Shown here piece after piece: positions 55,376 to 64,000 of a stretch of DNA of 64,000 nucleotides. The first letter of the stretch is position 1. Each line of letters starts with the position of its first letter. The notes beneath the pieces were generated by a model. It did not search any database. It had not been told where the DNA came from and saw only the letters and a list, made by a program, of their open reading frames with translations. The stretch comes from Krasilnikoviella flava (GTDB lineage Bacteria > Actinomycetota > Actinomycetes > Actinomycetales > Cellulomonadaceae). The stretch spans positions 124,001-188,000 of the forward strand of contig NZ_FUZQ01000001.1 in NCBI RefSeq assembly GCF_900167525.1, written 5' to 3'. The translations under genes were made by a program, and so were the position numbers.

Positions 55376-55395
55376 GGTTTTCGACGGGCTCAACC
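55376..55395. repeat. Single arm of the dispersed GCTCAACC repeat
   Basis: GGTTTTCGACGGGCTCAACC matches the right arm of the element at 39209-39230 with minor changes. Only one arm is present, just before the VanY-like gene stop. Confidence 0.6.
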
Positions 55396-55400
55396 AGCGC

Positions 55401-56255
55401 TCAGTGCCAGGGCGTGATCTCCACGACGCCCGGCTTGTACTCGAAGTGCCACGGCTCGTAGTTGCCCATGCCCCCGCGCTGCGCCCACGGCGGGTTCTCC
55501 CACCCGTACGCGGGCCCGTTCTCCCACAGCCACCCGTAGACCTCGCTGGAGCGGTACTCGTCGCCGCACAGGTCGATGGCGAGCCCCCACCCGTGCATGG
55601 AGGTGCCGGGGGTGGCGGCGAGGTAGCCGCGGCTGGCCTTGACGGCGTACTGCGAGGAGATGGAGCGGTAGCTGTCGACGAGGCAGAGGTCGCGGCCGAA
55701 GCGGGCCCGGAACGCCTCGTTGAGGCCGCTGAGCGCGACGGCGGCGTCGGCGCGCAGCTTCTCGCCGGGCTGCCAGATGTCGCAGAGCGAGTGGTCGGCC
55801 AGCGTGCCGTTGCCGCCGTCGATCGGGGCGTCGGCGTCGCAGCCGGGCAGGGGGCTGCGCTCGGTGGACCGGCTGGCGGCGGACGCCTCGACACGCACGT
55901 CGCGCGGGGCGGCGGCGATGCCCTGGGAGGTGCGGGGGGTGTCGACGCCCTGCTCGAGGAGGGCGAGGGTGGACGGGCCCGTGGGCTGGGTGTCGAGGTC
56001 GAACGGGGTGCTGCCGTGGGCCTGGTCGTCGGCGACGAGGGGGGCGGCGATGGTGGCGGCGGCGAGCGAGCCGAGCACGGTCAGCCGGGTGACCCATGCG
56101 TGGCCGGCGGGGGCGGCGTGTCGGCCGGACGTACGGTCGCCCCGCGCGGAAGACGGACGTTTGCGGGGCTTCTTGCCGGCCCTTGCCAGCTCGGCCTCTC
56201 GGATCTCCCGGCGGGAGCGCGGCGCGGCTGCGTCACTCTGCGACGTCGCCTCCAC
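55401..56255 (-). CDS. D-alanyl-D-alanine carboxypeptidase, VanY/M15B family
   Basis: 284 residues from GTG 56255. A basic cytoplasmic N-terminus of about 50 residues precedes one membrane segment (VTRLTVLGSLAAATIAAPLV), so the catalytic domain is extracytoplasmic. The zinc ligands are visible in TSMHGWGLAIDLCG (His and Asp) and EPWHFEY (His), the SxHxxGxAxD...H pattern of M15B peptidases. It should trim the terminal D-Ala of peptidoglycan stem peptides. No vanA/H/X or VanRS genes are nearby, so vancomycin resistance is not implied. Confidence 0.9.
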   Translation of the reverse strand: MEATSQSDAAAPRSRREIREAELARAGKKPRKRPSSARGDRTSGRHAAPAGHAWVTRLTVLGSLAAATIAAPLVADDQAHGSTPFDLDTQPTGPSTLALLEQGVDTPRTSQGIAAAPRDVRVEASAASRSTERSPLPGCDADAPIDGGNGTLADHSLCDIWQPGEKLRADAAVALSGLNEAFRARFGRDLCLVDSYRSISSQYAVKASRGYLAATPGTSMHGWGLAIDLCGDEYRSSEVYGWLWENGPAYGWENPPWAQRGGMGNYEPWHFEYKPGVVEITPWH

Positions 56256-56469
56256 GGCACCTCCGCGCTCGTGCCCGGGGCAGCCGCCTTGGCCGCCCGG
56301 ACTCTACCGACCCGAACACGGACCGCCCGGCGCCGCGTGCCCTGCACGCGGCCGCGAGAGGCGATCCGTCACGGAACCATAACGGTGTCGGGCTCCCCCG
56401 CCAAGTCCCCGTCCACAGGCCGCCCTGACGTCCCCGGGCGGCGTCACCGTGGAAGGGTGTCCACCCTGC

Positions 56470-57507
56470 TCACCGGCGGCGCTGCATGGCGTCCCGGACC
56501 TCCCCGACGAGCTCCTCGAGGATGTCCTCGAGGAAGACGACGCCGAGCACGCCGTCCGGCCCCTCGACGCGGGCCAGGTGCGTCCCGGAGCGCTGCATGG
56601 CGCGTAGGGCGTCCTCCACCTCGTCGTCCGGGCGCACCGACGCGAGCGCCCGCACGCGCCACGCGGGGACGGGCAGGAAACGGTCGCCGTCGGAGGCGTA
56701 CAGCACGTCCTTGAGGTGCAGGTAGCCGCGCAGGACGCCGGCGTCGTCGCGCACCGGGAACCGGCTGTAACCGGTGCGCGCCACGAGGTGCTCGACGTCG
56801 TCCGGCGCACTCTCGGGGCCCACGGTGACCAGTGCGTCCACGGCCACCATGACGTCGCCCGCCGTGCGCGACGAGAACTCGATCGCGCCGGCGAGCAGCC
56901 CCTGCTCGTCGCGGAGCACGCCCTCGGCCTGCGAGTGCTCGACGATCGACTGCACCTCCTGCGCCGTGAACGCGGAGGCGACCTCGTCCTTGGGCTCCAC
57001 GCCCGCGAGCCGCACGGCGTGGTTGGCCACCCAGTTGAGCGCCGCGATCACCGGGCGCACCGCCCGGCCCAGCAGCACGAGCGGCGGCGCGAACCAGAGG
57101 GCCGCCGTCTCGGGCCCGGCCACGGCGAGGTTCTTGGGCACCATCTCTCCGAGCACCACGTGCAGGTACACGACGATCGCGAGCGCGAGGACGAGCGCCA
57201 CGGGGTGCACGAGCGACTCGGGGACGCCGAGCGCGTGGAACGGGACCTCGAGCAGGTGCGCGAGCGCGGGCTCCGCGACGATGCCCAGGCCGGTCGAGCA
57301 GACCGTCACGCCGAGCTGCGCGCACGCGAGCATGAGGGAGACGTGCTCCATGGCCCAGAGGGCGGTGCGGGCGCGCCGGTCGCCGGCCTCGGCCCGCGGC
57401 TCGATGGCGCTGCGGCGCGCGGAGATGACGGCGAACTCGGCGCCGACGAAGAAGGCGTTGCCCGCGAGCAGCAGCACGCCGACCAGCAGGGCGGTCCCGG
57501 TGCTCAT
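56470..57507 (-). CDS. DUF21/CBS-domain membrane protein (CorC/HlyC-like), C-terminal partner
   Basis: 345 residues. An N-terminal DUF21 transmembrane domain (ALLVGVLLLAGNAFFVGAEFAVISARR, with VHVVLGEMVPKNLAVA) is followed by a pair of CBS domains (DVMVAVDALVTVGP, YSRFPVRDDAGVLRGYLHLKD, LEDILEELVGEVRD). The C-terminal CorC_HlyC domain found in longer relatives is missing. Members of this CNNM/CorC group are linked to Mg2+/Co2+ efflux. The start overlaps the upstream gene stop by 4 bp (ATGA). Confidence 0.88.
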   Translation of the reverse strand: MSTGTALLVGVLLLAGNAFFVGAEFAVISARRSAIEPRAEAGDRRARTALWAMEHVSLMLACAQLGVTVCSTGLGIVAEPALAHLLEVPFHALGVPESLVHPVALVLALAIVVYLHVVLGEMVPKNLAVAGPETAALWFAPPLVLLGRAVRPVIAALNWVANHAVRLAGVEPKDEVASAFTAQEVQSIVEHSQAEGVLRDEQGLLAGAIEFSSRTAGDVMVAVDALVTVGPESAPDDVEHLVARTGYSRFPVRDDAGVLRGYLHLKDVLYASDGDRFLPVPAWRVRALASVRPDDEVEDALRAMQRSGTHLARVEGPDGVLGVVFLEDILEELVGEVRDAMQRRR

Positions 57508-58844
57508 CGCGCGTCCTCCTCGCCGAGGACGCGCAGCCGCTCGACGCGCCGGGCGTCCATCGCCTCCACGCGCAGCCGCACCCCGTCGGTCTCGATCTCG
57601 TCGCCCACGTCGGGCACCCTCCCCAGCTCCGCCATGACCAGCCCGCCGAGCGTCTCGTACGCCGGCCCCTCGGGGACCACCAGGCCGGTACGCTCCTCGA
57701 GCTCGTCGGGCCGCAGCACACCGGGCACGACCCACGACCCGTCGGTGCCGCGCACGACCCCGGCCCGCCGCGGGTCGTGCTCGTCCGCGACGTCGCCCAC
57801 GAGCTCCTCCACGACGTCCTCGAGCGTGACGATGCCCGAGGTGCCGCCGTACTCGTCCACGACCACTGCCATCTGCAGCCCGAGGCCGCGCAGCTCCACG
57901 AGCAGCGGCCCCAGGCGCACCGTCTCCGGCACGCGGGGCGCGTCGACCATGAGGGCGGCGGACGGCACCTCGCCGCGCCGGTCGTGCGGCACCCCGACCG
58001 CCCGGCGCAGGTGGACCAGCCCGACGACGTCGTCCCGGTCCTCGCCGATCACCGGGAACCGCGAGTGGCCGGTGCGCCGCGCGAGGGCCACGACCTCGGC
58101 CGCCGTGGTCTCCCGCTCGACGACGGCCATGCGCATGCGGTCGGTCATGACGTCGCGCGCGGACAGCTCGTCGAGCTCGAGGGAGTTGGCCAGCAGCGTG
58201 GCGACGGACTGGTCGAGCGTGCCCTCCTGCGCGGACCGCCGTACGAGCGACAGCAGCTCCGACGACGACCGCGCACCCGACAGCTCCTCCCGGGGCTCCA
58301 CCCCGACGCGGCGCAGGAGCGCGTTGGCGGAGCCGTTGAGCACGGCGATCAGGGGCCGGAACAGCATGGTGAACACCCGCTGCACCGGGACCACGACGCG
58401 TGCCGTCGCGTGCGGGGCGGAGAGCGCGAAGTTCTTCGGGATCAGCTCCCCGAACAGCATCGAGAACGCGTTGACCACGACGAGCGCGAGGACGCCCGCG
58501 AGGACGCCGGCGACGCCGCGGCCCATCGCCGTGGACGCGAACGCCTCGGAGAACAGGGACAGCAGCGCCGGCTGGGCCGTGTAGCCGAGCAGGATGGTCG
58601 TGATGGTGATGCCCACCTGGGCGGAGCTCAGCTCCGTCGACAGGTGCTTGAGCCCGGCGCGGACGGCGCGGTCCCGTCGGTCCGACGGGCGCCTCCGGCC
58701 GGGCGGAGGACTGTCGCCCTCCTCGTCGTCGGCCGCGAGGACGGCCGGGTCGAGGGTCACGAGGGAGAACTCGCTCGCGACGAACACCGCGGTCCCTGCG
58801 GTGAGCACGACGCCGAGCACGATCATGAGGACGTCGCCTAGCAC
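57504..58844 (-). CDS. DUF21/CBS/CorC_HlyC membrane protein (CNNM/CorC-like)
   Basis: 446 residues from GTG 58844 with GGGAG upstream; an ATG at 58826 is an alternative. DUF21 transmembrane domain (MIVLGVVLTAGTAVFVASEFSLVTLDPA, LFGELIPKNFALSA), two CBS domains (MTDRMRMAVVERETTAAEV, VIGEDRDDVVGLVH) and a C-terminal transporter-associated CorC_HlyC domain (VVPEGPAYETLGGLVMAELGRVP). It is co-translated with the shorter relative downstream. Probably a divalent-cation exporter/regulator; that role is inferred from family knowledge. Confidence 0.9.
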   Translation of the reverse strand: MLGDVLMIVLGVVLTAGTAVFVASEFSLVTLDPAVLAADDEEGDSPPPGRRRPSDRRDRAVRAGLKHLSTELSSAQVGITITTILLGYTAQPALLSLFSEAFASTAMGRGVAGVLAGVLALVVVNAFSMLFGELIPKNFALSAPHATARVVVPVQRVFTMLFRPLIAVLNGSANALLRRVGVEPREELSGARSSSELLSLVRRSAQEGTLDQSVATLLANSLELDELSARDVMTDRMRMAVVERETTAAEVVALARRTGHSRFPVIGEDRDDVVGLVHLRRAVGVPHDRRGEVPSAALMVDAPRVPETVRLGPLLVELRGLGLQMAVVVDEYGGTSGIVTLEDVVEELVGDVADEHDPRRAGVVRGTDGSWVVPGVLRPDELEERTGLVVPEGPAYETLGGLVMAELGRVPDVGDEIETDGVRLRVEAMDARRVERLRVLGEEDAR

Positions 58845-59068
58845 AGGCGGCTCCCGGCGGTGCGGCCGCGTGGCGTGGGGCGGGGCGGCGTGGCGGCCAG
58901 GCGGGACGGCGCGGGCGACCCCGCGCGATATCGGCTCTCGTCCATCGTGCTCCGATGCTATCGGCAGGAGGCGCGGCGGCGAGTCCACATTCACCGGCCC
59001 GCCGTCCGGCGTGGGCCCGGACAGCGTGTGCTCAGCGCGCCCCCAGGGAGCCGGTGCAAGATGGCACC

Positions 59069-59815
59069 ATGACCACCGCGACCCCTCCGGGCACCCCGGG
59101 CACCTCGGGCACGTCCGGCCAGCAGAACGCCACCGTGCTCGTCGTCGAGGACGAGCCCGCGATCGCGGCCGCCATCGCGCAGCGCCTGTCCGCCGAGGGC
59201 TGGCGGGTCGAGGTGGCGCGCGACGGCCTCGCCGGCGTCGACGCCGCCTCCCGCCTGAGCCCGGACGCCATCGTGCTGGACGTCATGCTGCCGGGCATCG
59301 ACGGCCTCGAGGTCACTCGCCGCATCCAGGCGGACCACCCGATCCCGATCCTCATGCTCACGGCCCGCGACGACGAGACCGACATGCTGGTCGGGCTCGG
59401 CGTCGGCGCCGACGACTACATGACCAAGCCGTTCTCCATGCGCGAGCTCGTCGCGCGCGTCAAGGCGCTGCTGCGGCGCGTCGAGCGGGCACAGCAGGCG
59501 GCCGTGACCACGCCCGCCGACCCGCCGATGGTCATGGGCGACGTGACGATCGACCGCGCCCAGCGCCGCGTGCACCGCGCCGGCGACGAGGTGCACCTGA
59601 CGCCGACGGAGTTCGAGCTGCTCGTCATGCTCGCGAGCTCGCCCAAGACCGTGCAGACGCGCGAGCGGCTGCTCGCCGAGGTGTGGGACTGGGCCGACGC
59701 GAGCGGCACCCGCACCGTGGACTCGCACATCAAGGCGCTGCGCCGCAAGCTCGGGCCGGACCTCATCCGCACCGTGCACGGCGTCGGGTACGCCTTCGAG
59801 CCGCCGGAGGCCTGA
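59069..59815 (+). CDS. OmpR/PhoB-family response regulator
   Basis: 248 residues from ATG 59069. The receiver domain has the phosphorylation site in AIVLDVMLPG (Asp about 71), acidic pair VEDEPA and YMTKPFSMREL (Lys). The winged-helix output domain is at LTPTEFELLVMLASSP through HGVGYAFEPPEA. The partner kinase overlaps the stop codon (TGATG). Neither gene shows what signal or operon it controls; the Mg2+-transporter-like genes lie divergently 225 bp upstream. Confidence 0.95.
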   Translation: MTTATPPGTPGTSGTSGQQNATVLVVEDEPAIAAAIAQRLSAEGWRVEVARDGLAGVDAASRLSPDAIVLDVMLPGIDGLEVTRRIQADHPIPILMLTARDDETDMLVGLGVGADDYMTKPFSMRELVARVKALLRRVERAQQAAVTTPADPPMVMGDVTIDRAQRRVHRAGDEVHLTPTEFELLVMLASSPKTVQTRERLLAEVWDWADASGTRTVDSHIKALRRKLGPDLIRTVHGVGYAFEPPEA

Positions 59816-60951
59816 TGGACCTCGCCCCCGGCGACGACGGCGCCGGGCCGGCCGCACCGCGCCGCAAGGAGCACCACCGGCTGCCCGACGTGCGCCCGCT
59901 CGACCCGCTGAGGTCGCTGAAGACGAAACTGGGCGTGCTGGTGGTGGCGACGGTGACGTTCGCCGTCCTCATCACCTGGATCGGCCTGCAGAACGAGCTG
60001 GGCCCCACCCGCACGTTGCCCCTGGCGATCTTCCTGTCGCTGGTCATCGTGCAGCTCCTCGCGCGCGGGATGACGTCCCCGCTGCGCGACATGACGGCGG
60101 CCGTGCAGACGATGGCGGCCGGGGACTACTCCATCCGCGTGCGGGCCACGAGCCGGGACGAGGTGGGCCAGCTCGCCGAGGCGTTCAACGTCATGGCGGC
60201 GGACCTCGACTCCTCCGACCGCGTGCGGCGCGAGCTCATCGCCAACGTGTCGCACGAGCTGCGCACGCCGGTCGCGGCGCTGCAGGCGCAGCTCGAGAAC
60301 ATGGTCGACGGCGTCACCGAGCCGACGCCGTCAGCCCTCGAGCTGTCGCTCGAGCAGACGGAGCGGCTCACCCGGCTGGTCACCTACCTGCTCGACCTGT
60401 CGCGCGTGGAGGCGGGGGCGTCCGCGCTGGTGCTCAGCGAGTTCTCGGTGGGCGACTTCCTGGAGGAGTCGGCCCAGGCGATGTCGATGGTCGACGCCGC
60501 GAAGGGCCTCAGCTACGTCGTCGACGTCACCCCGCCGGACCTGGTGCTCGAGGCCGACGTGGAGCGGCTGCGCCAGGTGGTCACCAACCTGCTGCAGAAC
60601 GCGATCCGGCACTCGCCGCACGGCGGCACGGTGCGGCTCGACGCCTACCCTGTGGACGACGACGTCGTGCTCGAGGTGAGCGACGAGGGCCCCGGCATCG
60701 CACCCGAGGACCGGGGCCGCATCTTCGAGCGCTTCGCGAGCGGCTCGGCGTCCACCCGACCGCACGCCGCCCCGCCGAGCGGCATGGCCAGCGGCGGCAC
60801 GGGCATCGGGCTCGCGATCGTCCGGTGGGCGGTCGACCTGCACGGCGGGCACGTGGAGGTCGCCGACACCGATCGCGGCGCGACGATGCGCGTGACCCTC
60901 CCCGCCCAGGCCCGGCCGGCCCCCGGCGTCACGACCGAGGCCGACGACTGA
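59815..60951 (+). CDS. Sensor histidine kinase
   Basis: 378 residues from ATG 59815, overlapping the response regulator stop by 1 bp (TGATG). Two membrane segments (LGVLVVATVTFAVLITWIGL and LPLAIFLSLVIVQLLARGM) with almost no extracytoplasmic loop, then HAMP (PLRDMTAAVQTMAAGDYSIRV), the phospho-acceptor His in ANVSHELRTPVAALQ (about 147) and ATP-binding motifs NLLQNAIRHSPHGG, DEGPGIAPEDRG, and GTGIGLAIVRWAV. The tiny sensor loop suggests intramembrane or partner-mediated sensing. Confidence 0.94.
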   Translation: MDLAPGDDGAGPAAPRRKEHHRLPDVRPLDPLRSLKTKLGVLVVATVTFAVLITWIGLQNELGPTRTLPLAIFLSLVIVQLLARGMTSPLRDMTAAVQTMAAGDYSIRVRATSRDEVGQLAEAFNVMAADLDSSDRVRRELIANVSHELRTPVAALQAQLENMVDGVTEPTPSALELSLEQTERLTRLVTYLLDLSRVEAGASALVLSEFSVGDFLEESAQAMSMVDAAKGLSYVVDVTPPDLVLEADVERLRQVVTNLLQNAIRHSPHGGTVRLDAYPVDDDVVLEVSDEGPGIAPEDRGRIFERFASGSASTRPHAAPPSGMASGGTGIGLAIVRWAVDLHGGHVEVADTDRGATMRVTLPAQARPAPGVTTEADD

Positions 60952-61252
60952 GCCCGCCCCGCCGGGCGGCCCGGGTGACGTTGGTCACACTCGCCCGTCA
61001 CACGGCCACGCGCGTGGTCCGGACATGACGCCGGACAACGGACTCATCGGGTCGACCCGAGGAGTCGTTGCCCACCGCATTACCGGACGGTCACGATGCC
61101 GCGCTGAGCGGCCCGGAACGGCCCGCTGACGCCGCTCGCCCTCCCCGGTCGGAGCCCGTGAAGGACGTAGGCTGGACCTGCGCACCGGCTCCGCCGGGCG
61201 CATTTCCGGTCGAACGAGTTGCAACTGTGTGAAAGTGGGCGATCCGCGCGTG
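60952..61252 (+). promoter_or_regulatory. kgd upstream region
   Basis: 301 bp without a gene. TAGGCT at 61168-61173 is a possible -10 with no clear -35. No hairpin strong enough to call a terminator of the kinase gene was found. Confidence 0.35.
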
Positions 61253-64000
61253 GTGTCCCCGAAGGACGGGTCAGAGTCGATCAGCGTGGCGAGCGCGTTC
61301 GGAGCCAACGAATGGTTGGTGGACGAGCTCTACGAGCAGTACCTGAAGGACAAGAACGCGGTGGACCCCGCGTGGTGGGACTTCTTCGCCGACTACGAGC
61401 CGAGCGAGTCGCACAACGGCACGACGGAGGACGCCGCTCCCGCGCAGCCCGCGGCACCGGCGCAGCCCTCAGCACCGGCGCAGCCCGCCGCAGCTCCGGC
61501 CGCCCCGGCGCAGCCCCAGGCCCCCGCGGCCCAGGCCACCGGGTCGGGCACCGCCGCCGCCGAGACAGCGAAGTCCGAGCGGAAGGCCTCGAAGCCCGCC
61601 CCGCTCCCCGCTGACCCCGAGGTGAGTGCCGTCCGCCCGGTCGCCGAGGCGCTGCCCTCGACCGCGCCGTACGCCGAGGTCGCGAAGGCCTCGCCGAAGG
61701 CCGCCGAGGACGAGGCCACGGACGACGTCCAGAAGCTGCGCGGCCCCGCCGCGCGCGTCGTCACCAACATGGAGGCCTCGATCGAGGTCCCGACGGCGAC
61801 GTCGGTGCGCGCCGTGCCCGCCAAGCTCATGGTGGACAACCGCATCGTCATCAATAACCATCTGGCGCGCGGCCGCGGCGGCAAGATCTCGTTCACGCAC
61901 CTCATCGGTTTCGCGCTCGTCGAGGCGCTGTCCGACATGCCGGTGATGAACGCGCACTACGAGAGCATCGACGGCAAGCCGCACATCGTGCAGCCGGCGC
62001 ACGTGGGCTTCGGCCTCGCGATCGACCTCGCCAAGCCGGACGGCTCGCGCCAGCTGCTGGTGCCGAGCGTCAAGAATGCCGAGGAGCTCGACTTCGCCGG
62101 CTTCTGGGCGGCGTACGAGGACCTCGTCCGCAAGGCTCGCGGCGGCAAGCTCGGCATGGACGACTTCGCCGGCACCACGATCTCGCTGACCAACCCCGGC
62201 GGCATCGGCACCGTGCACTCGGTCCCCCGCCTCATGTCGGGCCAGGGCACGATCATCGGCGTCGGCGCCATGGACTACCCCGCCGAGTTCGCGGGGGCGT
62301 CCGAGGAGCAGCTCGCCCGCATGGGCATCTCGAAGGTCATGACGATCACGTCGACCTACGACCACCGCATCATCCAGGGCGCGCAGTCCGGTGAGTTCCT
62401 CAAGGTGCTCGCCGGCAAGCTGCTCGGCCTGGACGGCTTCTACGACCGGGTCTTCGCCGCCCTCCGCGTGCCGTACGAGCCCGTGCGCTGGGTCCGGGAC
62501 AACACGGTGGACGCCGACGTCGAGGCCGCGAAGCCGGCCCGCATCGCCGAGCTCGTGCACTCCTACCGCTCGCGCGGGCACCTCATGGCGGAGACCGACC
62601 CGCTGGCCTACCGCCAGCGCAAGCACCCCGACCTGGACATCCAGAACCACGGCCTCACGCTGTGGGACCTGGACCGCGCCTTCCCCACGGGCGGCTTCGG
62701 CGGCAAGACCAAGGACACGCTGCGCGACGTCCTCGGCCTGCTGCGCGACTCGTACTGCCGCACCATCGGCGTCGAGTACATGCACATCGCCGACCCGGCC
62801 CAGCGCAAGTGGCTCCAGGAGCGGCTCGAGTCGGGCTACGCCCGCACCCCGCGCGAGGACCAGCTGCGGATCCTGCGCCGCCTGAACTCCGCCGAGGCGT
62901 TCGAGACCTTCCTGCAGACCAAGTACGTCGGCCAGAAGCGTTTCTCCCTCGAGGGCGGGGAGTCCGTCATCCCGCTGCTGGACGCCATCCTGTCGAGGGC
63001 CGCCGAGGGCGGGCTCGACGAGGTCGGCATCGGCCTGGCGCACCGCGGGCGCCTCAACGTGCTGGCGAACATCGCGGGCAAGAGCTACGGCCAGATCTTC
63101 AAGGAGTTCGAGGGCCAGCTCGACCCGAAGAGCGTGCAGGGCTCGGGCGACGTCAAGTACCACCTCGGAACCGAGGGCGTCTTCACCGCCGAGACCGGCG
63201 CCACCACCAAGGTGTACTTGGCCGCGAACCCGTCGCACCTCGAGGCCGTCGACCCGGTGCTCGAGGGCATCGTGCGCGCCAAGCAGGACCGCATCGACCT
63301 GGGCGGCGACGGCTTCTCCGTGCTGCCGATCCTCATCCACGGCGACGCTGCGTTCGCCGGCCAGGGCGTGGTGCCCGAGGTGCTCAACCTCGCGCAGCTG
63401 CGCGGGTACCGCACCGGCGGCACGATCCACGTGATCATCAACAACCAGGTGGGCTTCACCACCGGGCCGTCGTCGTCGCGCTCCACGACCTATGCGACCG
63501 ACGTGGCCAAGGGCTACCAGATCCCCGTCTTCCACGTGAACGGCGACGACCCCGAAGCCTGCGTGCGCGTGGCCGAGCTCGCCTTCGCCTACCGCGAGCA
63601 GTTCGACCGCGACGTCATCATCGACATGGTCTGCTACCGCCGCCGCGGCCACAACGAGGGCGACGACCCCTCGATGACGCAGCCGCTGATGTACAACCTC
63701 ATCGAGGCCAAGCAGTCGGTGCGCAAGCTCTACACGAAGAACCTCGTGGCGCGCGGCGACATCACGGTCGAGGAGGCCGAGCAGGCGCTGCAGGACTACC
63801 AGTCGCAGCTCGAGCGGGTCTTCACCGAGACCAAGACCGCCGGCAAGGCCAGCACGCCCGACGGCGAGGACGAGATCCTCGGCCTGGAGCGCCCCGAGTC
63901 CCAGCGCGAGGGCGCCGGCGACATGGTGGGCTGGCAGACGGCCGTGCCGCACGCCGTGCTCGAGCGCGTGGGCACCGTCCAGGTGGCGGCGCCCGAGGGC
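61253..64000 (+). CDS. kgd: Multifunctional 2-oxoglutarate metabolism enzyme Kgd/OdhA (3' truncated by window end)
   Basis: At least 916 codons, open to the last base. GTG 61253 gives a start like actinobacterial homologues (VSPKDG then [16 protein letters not shown]); GTG 61286 is an alternative. Order: N-terminal segment, long Pro/Ala linker (about 60-100), E2-like acyltransferase domain with [16 protein letters not shown] (the usual HxxxD is HxxxQ-G, typical of this fused class), then the ThDP-dependent E1 domain ([47 protein letters not shown]). No lipoyl domain is present, so lipoyl groups come from the pyruvate dehydrogenase E2. It converts 2-oxoglutarate to succinyl-CoA in the TCA cycle. 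Confidence 0.95.
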   Translation, partial: MSPKDGSESISVASAFGANEWLVDELYEQYLKDKNAVDPAWWDFFADYEPSESHNGTTEDAAPAQPAAPAQPSAPAQPAAAPAAPAQPQAPAAQATGSGTAAAETAKSERKASKPAPLPADPEVSAVRPVAEALPSTAPYAEVAKASPKAAEDEATDDVQKLRGPAARVVTNMEASIEVPTATSVRAVPAKLMVDNRIVINNHLARGRGGKISFTHLIGFALVEALSDMPVMNAHYESIDGKPHIVQPAHVGFGLAIDLAKPDGSRQLLVPSVKNAEELDFAGFWAAYEDLVRKARGGKLGMDDFAGTTISLTNPGGIGTVHSVPRLMSGQGTIIGVGAMDYPAEFAGASEEQLARMGISKVMTITSTYDHRIIQGAQSGEFLKVLAGKLLGLDGFYDRVFAALRVPYEPVRWVRDNTVDADVEAAKPARIAELVHSYRSRGHLMAETDPLAYRQRKHPDLDIQNHGLTLWDLDRAFPTGGFGGKTKDTLRDVLGLLRDSYCRTIGVEYMHIADPAQRKWLQERLESGYARTPREDQLRILRRLNSAEAFETFLQTKYVGQKRFSLEGGESVIPLLDAILSRAAEGGLDEVGIGLAHRGRLNVLANIAGKSYGQIFKEFEGQLDPKSVQGSGDVKYHLGTEGVFTAETGATTKVYLAANPSHLEAVDPVLEGIVRAKQDRIDLGGDGFSVLPILIHGDAAFAGQGVVPEVLNLAQLRGYRTGGTIHVIINNQVGFTTGPSSSRSTTYATDVAKGYQIPVFHVNGDDPEACVRVAELAFAYREQFDRDVIIDMVCYRRRGHNEGDDPSMTQPLMYNLIEAKQSVRKLYTKNLVARGDITVEEAEQALQDYQSQLERVFTETKTAGKASTPDGEDEILGLERPESQREGAGDMVGWQTAVPHAVLERVGTVQVAAPEG

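Noticed and set aside
55401-56255. Vancomycin resistance determinant
   Set aside because: The VanY-like enzyme lacks any vanHAX or VanRS neighbours; a housekeeping peptidoglycan role is more likely.
61286-61288. GTG 61286 as the kgd start
   Set aside because: Possible, but the in-frame GTG at 61253 gives a start more like actinobacterial homologues. Kept only as an alternative.

Overview
The window is very GC-rich and carries chromosomal genes typical of Actinomycetota: NucS, a class Ib nrdHIEF operon with NrdR boxes, a Kgd-type fused 2-oxoglutarate dehydrogenase, a long Rho with an Arg/Gly-rich insert, and an atp operon followed by a DUF2550 gene and nucS. Gene content and CebR/LacI-type operators suggest a plant-polysaccharide-degrading member of the Micrococcales (Cellulomonadaceae or Promicromonosporaceae-like). 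That placement is an inference; no rRNA is present.

Layout: 1-460, end of a TetR regulator and a shared terminator. 495-4720, nrdHIEF (minus) behind two NrdR boxes 31 bp apart. 5092-26029, a glycan-utilisation region: serine hydrolase, GH1, GH31 alpha-xylosidase, an ABC importer (minus), then divergently a GH95 alpha-fucosidase/galactosidase, a LacI regulator and a second ABC importer of LplB/YtcP/LipO type (plus), then convergently a DUF624 membrane protein, a GH3 beta-glucosidase and NagA (minus). All glycosidases lack signal peptides, so they should act on imported oligosaccharides. Near-identical TCGAAGCGCTTCGA operators precede four transcription units, and a variant precedes GH1. The enzyme set (alpha-xylosidase, GH95, beta-glucosidases) fits xyloglucan oligosaccharides.

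26091-36363 (minus): nucS, a DUF2550 gene, atpCDGAHFEB, an AtpI-like protein and a WecA-type glycosyl-1-phosphate transferase. 36360-39528 (minus): sua5, prmC, prfA, rpmE. 39670-41706: rho. 41986-48672 (minus): argS-lysA-hom-thrC-thrB, the aspartate-family amino-acid genes, with lysA carrying a dispersed repeat inside its coding sequence. 48792-48864: tRNA-Arg(CCG).

48986-54565: an MHS-family transporter divergent from prpD-prpB-prpC (2-methylcitrate cycle, propionate catabolism). Then a CYTH protein, a VanY-like D,D-carboxypeptidase, two CBS/DUF21 (CorC-like) membrane proteins, a two-component system, and the first 916 codons of kgd, which runs off the window.

I saw no phage, IS element, CRISPR array, toxin-antitoxin or defence locus. 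The most interesting parts are the operator-linked oligosaccharide locus, a GH3 enzyme with an apparent beta-trefoil insertion, and several long perfect hairpins and dispersed repeats, including one inside lysA.
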